From positions 353,193 to 417,192 of the forward strand of contig NW_006766902.1 of the NCBI RefSeq assembly GCF_000275845.1: a stretch of DNA of 64,000 bases, read 5' to 3'. Source of the DNA: Dichomitus squalens LYAD-421 SS1 (taxonomy: Eukaryota; Basidiomycota; Agaricomycetes; Polyporales; Polyporaceae). The stretch's first letter is position 1, and each line of letters opens with the position of its first letter. The translations under genes were made by a program, and so were the position numbers. Shown here piece after piece: positions 1 to 10,679 of the stretch. The notes below the pieces were generated by a model. That model was not told the origin of the DNA. It saw nothing but the letters and a program-made list of their open reading frames with translations, and searched no databases.

Positions 1-271
1 AATACGAGCGCCGTGTACCTGACTAACACCCTTGGTACAATGTCGTTCCTCTCGCGATATGCAGGCGCGCTCCTCCTTGAGGCTATATGACTGTAGTAGG
101 AGCTGAGCGATCAGTTGTTCAAGTTACGTCTTCAAATATGTCTTGTTGCATAGAATCACTCGTTCAATAGAAATCACATTGGCACCCTCTGCAAGAAACA
201 CAGGTCAACATGGCTCAGGGGCGCCCTATAGCGGCCCCATCCCGAGACGAACTGCGGATTACAACGTCATG

Positions 272-2560
272 CTACATGTTCGTATCTTCTACTGGCATGA
301 TATCACGCATACGCCTGATAAATACTGCTCCTCCTGATGTTCCAAATGATAGTGTCTTTCCATCTGGGGAGAAAGCCATGAACATGACCGAATACTTGTG
401 CTCGCACAATGTCCCATCATGTGATACATCGTCCACTCTCCTCACCCGCACCGTTCGTTCACTTGATGCCGACGCAACGTACTTCCCACACGTAGAAAAG
501 CAGGCGATGTTTGCTGCGAGAGTGTGTCTATGGAGCGACAGAGTGTGCATGACGCCGCTAGATGTGTTCCAGATTTTCGCTGTCCCGTCCCCAGATACAG
601 ACAATGCGAGCATCCCGTCGGACGAGAATGCCACATCGACTACAGGTCGCGTATACTGCTACGAGCGGAAGAGTAATTCGCCCGTACGCACGTCCCAGAT
701 CTTGACAAGGCCAGACTGATGGCCAGTGGCGAGGCGTGTGCTCTGCGGATTGAGTGCAATCGTCAAACACTTCCCGGCTTCCCTTTCCCAATGGACCTCG
801 TACTCCTTGCCCGTCTTCGTATCCCGTATGAAGCATTGAACCGAGCATGTTGAGACAAGCCATCGTCCGTCGAGGGAGAAACGGACATCAAGGACGGCTT
901 TCGCGGGGGTCGATGGCTTCGGTGAATAGAGCTGATCGAACGTCCGCGCATTCCAGAGCCGCACTGTCCCATCGTGGGATCCAGACGCAATCAGAGTGCC
1001 GTCCGGCGACCAGGCACAGCTAGTAACCACCCCAGTGTGCCCTTCGAGAACTGCAATCCTGCATGCACCTTGGGCGGCATCCCAGACTGCGAGCTTCCTA
1101 TCCTCGCCTGCGGATGCAAGCCAGCGACTGTCAGGGGAGAATGCGAGTGACCGTACAGCTCCATCGTGGGCTACCCATTCCTGGGCAAGGTTTCCGAGCG
1201 AGTCCCAGAGGATAACAGTAGAGTCGCTAGACGCGGTTGCGACCCACTTGCTATCCGGGGAATAGACGATAGAGTAAACTCGGTCGTCGTGGCCAAGAGT
1301 GGTGTCTGTGCACAGCATAAGTCTTCTGAAGACAATCGTTGTAATTCAAGCTGAGACAAACTTTGTCGGGAAGCAACAACGAGGGACCCGCGCTCTGCCA
1401 TTTTCGGGAAGTGTTTTCCGAGCTCTTGTGTCCATAGATTCTTCCGTGAGTTACGACAACGATGGGAGCTGCAGAATACCTGCGTTGAATGAGGCGAGCG
1501 GAGCAGTGTTCTGTCCAGCTCCGTGCACAGACGGTGGTCGCCTTTCGGCCTAGCCATTGACCGCAATAGACGTCCCACGGCCCACCGTGACTTGCACCAG
1601 CCTTGGTGGGTGGAATTCCTTCAATATTCCATTCGATATTTCGACGTATAGAGTGTTGCCAATCGGCTCGTCGGAAGGTAATCTGAGCGTGAGGCTACGG
1701 AGCACAGGCCAGCTCAGTCCTGATGACAACCATCGTGTTATCGGTGATGCTTTCGTTGATCATGAAGAAGTTTGCTCACCCCGAAGACAAGCCCCGATAC
1801 GTGAAGCTCTATCTGAGACGCCTTCTTCAAATAGTAGAGACAAAATTTCTACGGTGGAATGAGCCGAATTAAATAGCAGCCTCGCTATCGCCTCATCGGT
1901 CCTGTACCCAACGTCCATCTAGACATACTAATCAACGTCAGTTGGGAATCTGATGTACAGACGTGCTACTATATAATGCTCACAGTGATTGACCGCAGGC
2001 TGAGTTGTTGAGACAGTCGCTGTGTGAGAAGTTGGAGCGAGGCGTTGTTAGAGGCTTTGTCCCGAATCAACAGGGATTGACAGAGTAGAAGTTTGACGCT
2101 AGTGGACGCTAGTAGCATCCGGCAAAACTCTTGGAGTGTCTTGAAGGAGAGCTTCGAGAGGTACAGGGTTGTGACGTTTGTCCCAAACCTCCGAAAAGAT
2201 GTCAGAACGGGCTGAGGAAGGCTCACAGTAGTCGGCAATTCGGGCCAAGGTGTGGTCCATATGATTGCGGCGAGGTTGGGGAGTATTGAAAACAAGGGAA
2301 ATGGCATGAAGGTGGATGGCTGCGTTGTAATTGAACGCACGAAAAGACGAAGGTGGGGATGGACTTCGAAGAAGTCACGGAACACTGCGACCTGTTTTCT
2401 CTCCATGATCACGACATTGGCGACCATGAGGCAGAGGCTATATACGCGGGCGCACTTGGCGACATGTCAAGGAAAAGCTGGGAAGAGTCCTTCTATCGCA
2501 GCCAGAATGGCCGATGATCCTCTCGATGAGCTCCCAGGCAAGGCGAGGAGAGGTGGACAT
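272..2560 (-). pseudogene. F-box/WD40 protein gene, copy A, disrupted
   Basis: Same layout as the intact copy C: an F-box start at 2,560 (LAWELIERIIGHS), an LRR-like middle, then WD40 blades to the stop at 272. Two lesions are visible. After the F-box, an extra four bases near 2,440 bring a TAG into frame at 2,438-2,440, where copies B and C continue with RSLC. In the propeller an in-frame TAG at 659-661 interrupts blade 5/6; the same frame continues on both sides (1,318 down to 662, then 658 down to 272). The acidic loop seen in the other copies is absent. The intron before the WD40 part is still recognisable near 1,311-1,365. It probably makes no full protein; a sequencing error cannot explain both lesions easily. 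A truncated propeller product is possible. Confidence 0.75.
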
Positions 2561-4860
2561 GGTGGGTTGAGTGAAGCGCGTCGTTTTTTGGAACAAGGAT
2601 GACTGCGCTTGGGGAGGCACTGCATGCGGACATCGCCTGGTGTCCGGTCCGAAGCACGAATCAAGCCCGGGGTCCGACAAGGTTCAGAACGAAGAAGAGG
2701 CGCGTTTCCGCCGTTGACGCAGGACGTGGGCAATCAAATAGGCTTCGGAATGAGCCCTATCATCACACTGCCCTTTCCTCTATCTCGGTTGATGTGGAAC
2801 ATCTATTAAGCTCAAAAGAACCAAGGTAGCTCACGGTCAAACAGGAGGCAGTTTCTTCGTCGTATACACGCCAAGGAAGATATCAGAAGTCGCACAAATC
2901 CCAGAGAGCTCCATGCCACGACTCCGTATTCGAGACAGCGTATAGAGGCTTGAACGTCCATTCCTAAGCATGGAAGCAGCACGACAAGAATGTGTGTATT
3001 CTAGCAGCGTCCGCTCAAACATCGACAGTGTCGGTTCCACACGACAACTCTTCATGTCCATGCTATATACTTCCTTCGCCTCCAACTTGCACATTGTGGG
3101 TTGCACGACCACGCTATTTGCTTTCAGATTACCAGATGATCACCGTAATCACGGAAAACATTGATCGCCCGGAGCCAGGATGCAGTTCGTGGTAGGAGCT
3201 CAATTGAAGAACGTCCACGTCGAGAGGCTAGATGTAGTGGGGGTGAGTGAGTGTAATCTGAGCGTACACCAATACAGGACCACTGACGATCCGTGCGCCG
3301 CATTCCGTTGCGCGGATGGCCCTCCGAGTCGATAAAGGGAGCCGCGCCCTGTCATGGTATAACATCTACCAACAGCTGGCAAAGCCGGCCTATATCCGTG
3401 CGGCCCGCGCAACGGTCAGTCGGGACTTGTGGGTATGCAGTAGACGTGCAACGCTTACTCGATCATGATGCTCCGTAGAAGTTGGGTCGCGCCGATGCTG
3501 TGCTAGTCTCCGCAAGTTCCGGACACTAGCCATGCCCTCGCGGGATTCTAGAAGCTGCCTGCTCGTGCGCAGCATGAGCCGATGGTGATCGAGAGGCATT
3601 CGTTCGAAGATGTCAACAATCGAGGCCGAGATTGATGCTTCCATCTTACAAGGCTCGGCAGGACGGGCATAAGCTGTACGAGGGGTTTTGAGCAGGCTTG
3701 CTCCATAAGAGAGCCTATCAGAGCATCGTTCTCCGACTCCCCCGCGTGTATGCTTACCTTGTGTCCATCCTCCGCCCCATTTCGAAGGGCTTGAGACGTA
3801 TTGCAGGTGAAGCGAAAACATCGCGAGTATGGGCGCAGCACCTCGAGATTATGCAAGTGTCTCAGCGAAGGTACAGCTGATTGTCGCGAATATCACGGAT
3901 TAGGGTTGTCCCGGGTACCTGCTGCTTTCGTGCGGTGCGTGACACGTCTGGAAGTCAGCATCAACGAGACAGTCAATTCAACACTTACTCGTGGAGCACC
4001 TCATCAGGCTAGGTGATTGCGCGCCGTGGAAAGAACTTCAATGTCGTCCTGCGTGCGGACACAACGCAAGCGTTCCTATGTGACAACAGATGGCGATATG
4101 AAGGAGCTTGGGAGGGAATCGAGGAAAGGAGCAACCCGAGAACCGACACGCCTCGGACGAAGACCATATGCTGCGAAGGAGATCCTGTGGTCAAGACTCC
4201 TTACATACGATCTCAATCGCATTCATGCCATTCTACGACCTGAGTCGCGCTCTAGTCTCTAAGGTCGCGTAGCCAGACTAATTGTCATAATTGGGAGCGG
4301 GACCGCGGGACCGGCTGTGCGCCTCTCATTGGGACATGCGAGTAGGGAAGATAGACGAGGTTCATTTGACTTGCATAGATTGAGGTCTTCAGGACAGACT
4401 AGAACACTACTCATATGGATACAGATACTGGAGAGGAGGGTCAGTCCAGGACGTGCTCTTGTATGTGAACAGACATGGACTCACCATCTACTTTACAACC
4501 ACGTTTTCCCTACGCCTTCCAATCGTAGGGCCACTCACAAGATAGATATGCTCCCATCCGAGCATACTCCAGCGGGCACCGAGGTTGGCGAAGCGGTGGC
4601 AACCGGATCGATGATGGAAGCAGCGCGAGCGATTAGTACCCAGGACGACGGTGTTGAGCTTGTCAAGACACCGATAGCTAGCGATGACTTCTAGGCTTGG
4701 AGTCACATAGGTGGGCGAGGTCTAGAACGCAGCGCAGGGGAATTTCAAGTGAATGATCGGGCGATGAAAGGCTATGACGAAGAGACGGAGCACATTTGTG
4801 AGCAGAGAGACACGAGACTAGTATCGCCGGCGAGCAGGACACCGTTGAAGTCGGAGAGAA
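2561..4860. other. Distal arm of repeat copy A, decayed coding remnants
   Basis: No intact gene is seen. Short stretches match the corresponding arms of B and C at protein level on more than one frame, which is what a decayed gene would look like. The minus strand near 3,080-3,200 corresponds to a possible intron-exon junction that is better preserved in copy C at about 23,690-23,760. The block at about 4,010-4,080 (RRGKNFNVVLRADTTQAF on the plus strand) is repeated in B and C. Family not identified. Confidence 0.4.
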
Positions 4861-5010
4861 GAGCGGTCGCATAGGCGCCAAATCTCGGATTGTCCCGGGC
4901 TCATTGTTCTCCTGCTCGATCTCTCCTCTCGCTCTTGCTCTGAATCCCGGGCTTTTTCACGCATCCCCTTTGATTTCAAAGGCTGGAATGCCTGGTTCGC
5001 GCTCAATTTT
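4855..5010 (+). repeat. Detached fragment similar to the left end of copies B and C
   Basis: The stretch with CCCGGGCTC, then CTCTCCTCTCGCTCTTG, then CGCATCCCCTTTGATTTCA and GGCTGGAATGCCTGG matches the start of copy C (about 18,630-18,810) and, less well, copy B (about 10,680-10,790). Here it is followed directly by a hydrolase fragment, not by the rest of the repeat. This marks an old rearrangement junction. Confidence 0.65.
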
Positions 5011-5029
5011 CATCCTCTAGCTGAAGTTT

Positions 5030-5250
5030 GACTCAGGGTGTCCGCTGGGTGACGCGCTGGGCTTGAGGAGCGAACTGATGGCGCGGAGATGCTTGTGCAG
5101 ACTGCGTATGGGCATTGTTCGACGAGTGCGACGAATGTGTGCACGGCCAAGCATGTTGGGGCGTACATGGAGGAAGGGAACTTGCCCGAGGAGGAAGGGC
5201 GGCGTGTGGACAGAACGAGGCGCCATCCATTGGACCATCGAGCGACGTGA
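5030..5250 (+). pseudogene. TAP-like hydrolase, C-terminal fragment
   Basis: The DNA aligns with the end of the intact hydrolase gene (about 27,690-27,860). Shared features are the region of the catalytic histidine (GGGCATTG), the block encoding TAKH, and the stretch encoding AYMEEGNLPEE-like residues. Only the C-terminal portion is left, with no start, no nucleophile region and no long open frame. It is a relic, not a gene. Confidence 0.75.
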
Positions 5251-5741
5251 GGGCGGGGCCATACAGTTGTACTGGCGGGGTTCAGTTGACCAGCACCGCG
5301 GGCAAGTTGGAGTCTGCTGACTGATTCATCCGAAGGCGAAGCCAGGCGACGGGAGTTGTTTTGTCGGGTTGAGATAGATGAGTTGAGCGGTGATTCTGTG
5401 AGTGCGCAGAACGAATGGGCAGCTACGTAAGGTGATAGCATCTGCACCCGCAAGCCTGGCTGCAGCGGCGAGCCGCGCAGATCTCACGAAAACATGCTGG
5501 TGGAAGGCATCAGGCATCGGGCACGAGGACGTTGAGAAGGGACTCTATTGCCAAGGTGCCTATCATTCCTTACAGCTATGATTCAGTTAGCCGCCTGGCC
5601 ACGTGCGACGACACTCCTTTGCCCTCACGAACTCTATCCCACCTACTTCCTCTACGTTATTTTCCCAGCGCACTAGTTCAAGTCTCAATAACTCTCAATC
5701 ACTAATCAATACCCTACTAGAAGTTGAATCAGCGTCATCCG
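5251..5741. other. Intergenic region upstream of the HET gene
   Basis: No coding frame is supportable. The last 150 bases should hold the promoter and 5' untranslated region of the HET gene; pyrimidine-rich tracts are present (for example ACTTCCTCTACG near 5,645) but no certain core element was identified. Confidence 0.5.
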
Positions 5742-5799
5742 GTAAGTTCAATGATAGATAACTAGTGACCACACAACTTCACGACTGATCGCAACGTAG
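5742..5799 (+). other. Likely 5' UTR intron of the HET gene
   Basis: A clean donor GTAAGT follows CCG at 5,742, an ACTGATC branch-like site lies near 5,783, and an acceptor GTAG ends at 5,799, seven bases before the ATG at 5,807. The 58-nt length is typical of the other introns in this window. It does not alter the protein. Confidence 0.6.
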
Positions 5800-5806
5800 C
5801 ATCGCG

Positions 5807-7864
5807 ATGTGGCTACTCAGAACCGACCGCGCCGAGCTCGTGTACTTCCCGAGGAACTTCGATGCCGACGGAGGTTACGCCATCCTCTCGCACACCTGGG
5901 ACGAGCGGGGAGAGCAGACCTTTCAGGAGGTTCGCGATATTGGCGAGCGATGCAAACGCGCCCGCACCAATCCACGGGACGATCCCCAGCTATCGCCTAA
6001 GATCCGAGAGTGCTGCCGTCTTGCTGAGAGGCACGGGCTCCGATGGGCCTGGGCCGACTCGTGCTGCATAGACAAGAACAGCAGCAGCGAGCTCTCTGAA
6101 TCTATCAACTCGATGTATCGTTGGTACTCCGACGCCGAGGAATGCTACGCGTATCTCGTCGACGTCCCGAGCGACTGCGTCTTAACGGCGCGCGATTCCG
6201 CATTCCGGAGGAGCCGATGGCACACACGGGGTTGGACACTACAGGAACTCATTGCCCCCGCCTCCTTTCGATTCTACTCGTGCGATTGGGAGGAGTTAGG
6301 GAACAGAGCAGATCTTGCGGAGCTTCTACAGGAGATCACCAAAATCCCTCGGGAGATCTTCACTCGGGAGACAAGGCCTTCCGAGCACTCTGTCTCCGCA
6401 CGAATGCGTTGGGCTTCGGGGCGGCAGACAACACGGTCGGAGGACGAAGCGTATTGCCTGATGGGTCTCTTTGACGTCAGCATGCCAACGAACTACGGTG
6501 AGGGAGAGAAGGCGTTCATGCGACTTCAGTATGAAATCATGCGACGGGATCCCGACCTTAGCCTGTTTGCCTGGGGATACACCCTCGCGTGTGGGAGTTT
6601 CAGAGGACAGGGACTAACTCTGCATCCTGGCAAATATGTCAACTCCGATTGGAAATTCCTTCTAGCATCTTCACCACACGCGTTTCATCTTCAAGTTTGG
6701 TATGCCCCCAACTTGGGTCTAAAAGCAAAGCAACGCTATCCCCCATCTCGTGTTAGTACATATTTTGCAACTATCTTACACACCACCGCGTCTAAAATTC
6801 AAACACAGGATAAACGAGGTGCTCCTAGTGCAGACGCAGCTACTGTTCCTTTTGGCCGCGTCGAGCTCCCACGCATTTCTATCACTACCTACGGTATCAA
6901 ACTTCGCCTTCCCGTGTTCGAGGCCGACGGGGCAACCGTTGCAGTGCTTCTGTGCGTGGATCCCGATAACAATCACCTCGGTCTCTTCCTCTGTCCTGGA
7001 CCACGTAGATCAGACCCCACTAGACCCCGCTACTACGCTGGGTGTGTATACAGCGTATACCAGCCACCGAGAGCATACGTCGCTCGGCTCATTTCCCTCG
7101 GCAACGACCTGAACAACCTCCAATTCAACGGAAAGCGAGTCGAGGCGACGTGGCGTACCATCTATGTCGTACCCGGCCATCCTGACGGGCAATCACCGAG
7201 CGCAACGACCGCTCGACTGACGATTAACTGTGACCCACGTCAGCCATTTCGGTTACCCCATTGGCTGGTGTCTCGACTCTTGGCGGTGGGATTCACAGTG
7301 GTAACTCAAGAGGAGTGGGACGAACAGGGTAGCAAAGTGACCCGGTTGTACTTTCTTCGGCCAGCAGGAGGTGAAATCATTTACCTTGATCTTGGGCTAT
7401 GTCACATCGACCCCAAGGCTCGTTGGTCCAAAGTTACGATATCCTATGGGCCCAACGTCAAGCGATCGAAGGACGTTTCTCGCGCCCATTCTTGCAAGGA
7501 ACACCACATTGACTCATGGACTGCCTGGTCGAAGGTGTTTCCCGACTCCGCATCGGATGCAGAACCATCCGTGCGGCTCTCTTTCGCACCATGCAAGGCG
7601 TTGCCGGAAACTTCGAAGCTTGTCGTTCATATGGAGCTCTTGGGTCGATTTTACGAGGAGATCCTTCGAGAGGCCAACATGACGACGGCTTTCCCGTCTC
7701 TCTCCGATCTCAACAAGGGCATACGGCTCGCATCACCTGACCACTTGCCTGTTCCAGAGCCCACCTTCCCGGGACACCCCACACAACTTCCCCGTCGATT
7801 CTACGCTTGGCTGAAAGCCTCAGCGAGAAAGCACCTCGAACGTCATCAACGGCCGCCTCCTTGA
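5807..7864 (+). CDS. HET-domain (heterokaryon incompatibility) protein
   Basis: An intronless 685-aa frame. Residues about 20-270 form a HET domain: the opening AILSHTW, the central WAWADSCCIDK, MYRWYSDAEECYAYL, the block RGWTLQELIAP, and further on SEDEAYCLMGLFDV followed by NYGEGEKAF. The remaining 400 residues resemble the variable C-terminal part of HET-D/E-like proteins and show no NACHT or WD40 module. In filamentous fungi HET domains trigger regulated cell death after non-self recognition; whether this member does so is inference. It lies alone between repeat copies A and B, immediately after a hydrolase relic. The frame is undamaged and the coding sequence continuous, so it is probably functional. 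Start chosen because it gives the normal short HET N-terminus and follows the predicted UTR intron. Confidence 0.93.
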   Translation: MWLLRTDRAELVYFPRNFDADGGYAILSHTWDERGEQTFQEVRDIGERCKRARTNPRDDPQLSPKIRECCRLAERHGLRWAWADSCCIDKNSSSELSESINSMYRWYSDAEECYAYLVDVPSDCVLTARDSAFRRSRWHTRGWTLQELIAPASFRFYSCDWEELGNRADLAELLQEITKIPREIFTRETRPSEHSVSARMRWASGRQTTRSEDEAYCLMGLFDVSMPTNYGEGEKAFMRLQYEIMRRDPDLSLFAWGYTLACGSFRGQGLTLHPGKYVNSDWKFLLASSPHAFHLQVWYAPNLGLKAKQRYPPSRVSTYFATILHTTASKIQTQDKRGAPSADAATVPFGRVELPRISITTYGIKLRLPVFEADGATVAVLLCVDPDNNHLGLFLCPGPRRSDPTRPRYYAGCVYSVYQPPRAYVARLISLGNDLNNLQFNGKRVEATWRTIYVVPGHPDGQSPSATTARLTINCDPRQPFRLPHWLVSRLLAVGFTVVTQEEWDEQGSKVTRLYFLRPAGGEIIYLDLGLCHIDPKARWSKVTISYGPNVKRSKDVSRAHSCKEHHIDSWTAWSKVFPDSASDAEPSVRLSFAPCKALPETSKLVVHMELLGRFYEEILREANMTTAFPSLSDLNKGIRLASPDHLPVPEPTFPGHPTQLPRRFYAWLKASARKHLERHQRPPP

Positions 7865-10679
7865 TGTGAGCTTCGTCCGGTACGTAACACCTCTGTCCCT
7901 CAGAGAGCAACAGTTCAATTGATCGCTTCGGTCCAGAGCTTGCGGTATCTAGACTGCCATTATAGTTTCCGCTGTTCTATGGTCTTGTTACATGATAGCT
8001 GCATCTCTCCTACTGTGAATTCTGAACATGATCGCTCGCCTGCCGCTGCCCCCATCCCACGTTCCCACTTGAGTGAATGGGTCTTATCGAGAATAACGGC
8101 GTGCTCATGTGAATCCTCCCCCGGAGTGACAGCAAAATCAGAAGGCATCTTAGGCATGTGCTTAGTGATGGTAGGAAGCATTTCGTGCTCCATGTCGGAA
8201 GCGTGTTAGCAGTCTCCTGATAGTGTACTGGAAGCACTCATTCAAGGTCCCCAGTACCTTGTTGTAACGGCTCCCGGTCGCCTTCTCTATCGAGATCTGT
8301 GGACTCCGTCGGGTCTATGTGCGCTTTCCGGCTTGTCGCCTGCAATTGAAGACGCGCTCAATCTTGGCGTCAGACACTTGCTAAGCGAGGTGTGGGCTTG
8401 GTGCGAGACATGCATGACGGCGTACGCAGTCGACACAGAAGGTGGCCACGCGAGACTCTTTCAACTAGCCTTGGACGCAGCCTCGGTGTATGAATATCTG
8501 TGGATCCTCACTCGATAGGAAAGGAGCGGAACAGATTGCAGGCACCGGCCTGGATGCCGGAAGTAGACGGTGAAGCTGGGGGAGCACGACCGGGTGAGCT
8601 GCATGCCGAATCACAAAATGAGGACAGTTCTTACCAGGAAACTAGTAGGTAATGTTCGCCTGTAATCGGGAGTGAGCTGTACGGAGGGGAGGGGGGGCCA
8701 GAACAGGTCAATATGACAGTAGATTGCTACGAGCGGCGCTTCATGAGAGCAGCAATGTGAGAGGCAGTGTCGCGAGGACAAAGTGACATGCTAGAACCTG
8801 GTTGTATGCCCGACTGGTCGTCAAATGAAGTTTCATCGACTGAAGCTAGGGGACGTCAGCCACCAAGTGAGTGGGAAAGAGTCGTGCCGCATGGCACACC
8901 AAACAGCCCTGCACCGCTCCATCAGCATATATACATCTAGCCTCTGCCGAGCCAGCTACTATCGCCGAAACCCGTATGAGGCGGTTTGAAATCACGATAC
9001 GGATGTTGAACGGAGCTCTTGTCGTTCGTGCAGGAGCAAGCGCATGACAAACAGCTGGCGGGAGCTTCGATTCTCGATATCTTGAGCAGGCGTTTCAGGC
9101 AACAGACACGGCGCGACAATCTCAGATCGTCACTGTTGGGAGGATGTGCGGGTGGACGCGGGGCAGACGCGGAGCGCTATGCAGGTCAAGGACGGGGGTC
9201 GTATTGCATGCCCTGCCTCGCATTCAGGTTCAAGTTGTCATCCCCCAGGGTCGACCAGAATTGAGCACTGTGTGCCGTACACTGTTTCTCTGTAGGTTGA
9301 TGTCAGCTTAGACCATCGATATGATTCTAGTAACCATCTAAACTGCTCACCTGAGCGACATCTCGTTGGGCAAGACGCAAACAAGCGATCATCGACGTGC
9401 CATTTTTTATGTCAGAAGGCGCGTGTCTATCTGTGGAGACAATACGGGAGACACGGCGAGACATTCGAATGAGAACTGAAGCACTCCAAGGAAAAGTGCG
9501 CGATGACCAGTAATCGGAGAGCGTCGCATGACGAGCAATGGGAGCGGTGCGTAAGACACGGAGGACTTGTCGATGGTGCCTGACGTCGTGTGCAACCGAA
9601 TATGACAATATACACGTACCCTCGGGATCCGCGATGCTCAGGCTGCACGATTACGCATCACACCTGGACGTGGAACATGAGTACAGTATCTTGAGCCGTA
9701 CGAGTGCATTCGCTTGCTCCGGCAGAGGTAGACGGTGCAAAAAGTAGCGACAGAATGCTGTATTGAATTTGAAGGCTCGCTGCAGACAATAGGTACACAC
9801 AGGGTAGTACGTCTTTCCAGCAAAAGGCGTGCGTTTACGCAAGGACGGTAATTGAACTCACTTGACTTTCCGTTGCCCAGCTCTTCACTATGCCTTTCAC
9901 CTATCCTTTCGTTCCCAGCATACACCTGTCCTCTCCTTGTTACGAACGCGCGCAACGGCATCGGGTCTGTGAAGCGATGTCGGTAGGACTTCAGCAGAGC
10001 CAGCGATGGGTAGCCAAAAGCATCGAGGAACTTGCTAGCCTTGATGATCCCAAGCGGCGGCAGAGTGCAAGATCATCGACTCCTTGTGGATGCGAGGAGC
10101 TAGATCATTGATAGGAAAGTAATGACTGCACAGAACGGAGTGGACTTCAGAAAAAAGTGCTATGAGCTACGCAGGTGTATAGGCACCCAACCGTCGGAAC
10201 GCGCCCTGTTACAACTGACGCCGCGCGATGAGCGCGTATCGACGAGATGTGCGCCGCCTTTCCCCTAATCGGCGTGCATCTTTGCTTGCCTCTTTGTATT
10301 GTGCACGACCATCACTCAAGCTCCGACGCGCTACTCGTTCTGGGAGCCATCTTTGTCGCTCATGTGCTCCCTGTGGCCTTGAGATGGCTTGTGTTTGCTC
10401 CCGCAGCCCATAGTGAGTAATTTCAACTCTAATCTCCTCTGGAGTCTGATAACTCGCGTCTGCACGAGTGGCGAGCCGCCTCGAGTACCCCCTCGCGATG
10501 CTAGTCTCTTCATATGTGACCTCTTGCATCGAGACTACTGATGGCTTTGCTACGATGCGATATAGTTGCGGCCCGTGAGATCATCATTCAATCCGTTCGA
10601 CCGAGCTATGACTCCATCCTTTGGCAGTATCCCGCTGCGATGTACACGGGATAGTGAGGCGCGTGATGTCCGAGCCTGT
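7865..10679. other. Gene-poor stretch between the HET gene and repeat copy B
   Basis: About 2.8 kb with only short, unconvincing frames (for example 8,333-8,518 and 9,638-9,961). No family motif, tRNA, or transposon end was recognised. Some splice-like motifs are scattered, but no coherent exon chain could be built. It may hold decayed sequence from earlier rearrangements. Confidence 0.45.

Larger units (their letters stand above)
1..4860. repeat. Segmental repeat, copy A (left end cut by window)
   Basis: This segment is homologous to copies B and C further right, in the same orientation. Shared landmarks are the minus-strand F-box/WD40 gene, a short peptide-level match beginning RRIPLRGWPSES near 3,293 (related to 15,900 and 23,799), a block near 4,010-4,080 (related to 16,680 and 24,630), and an almost invariant block GAGAGGAGGGTCAGTCC near 4,431 (also at about 17,123 and 25,114). 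Similarity to copy C appears to continue to about 4,860. The 3' flank of the WD40 gene seen in B and C lies left of the window. Bases 1-271 show no gene. Boundaries are approximate and come from reading by eye. Confidence 0.75.

Noticed and set aside
4009..4262. Plus-strand frame with RRGKNFNVVLRADTTQAF as a small gene
   Set aside because: Related sequence in B and C is broken in different frames, so this is repeat relic, not a maintained gene.
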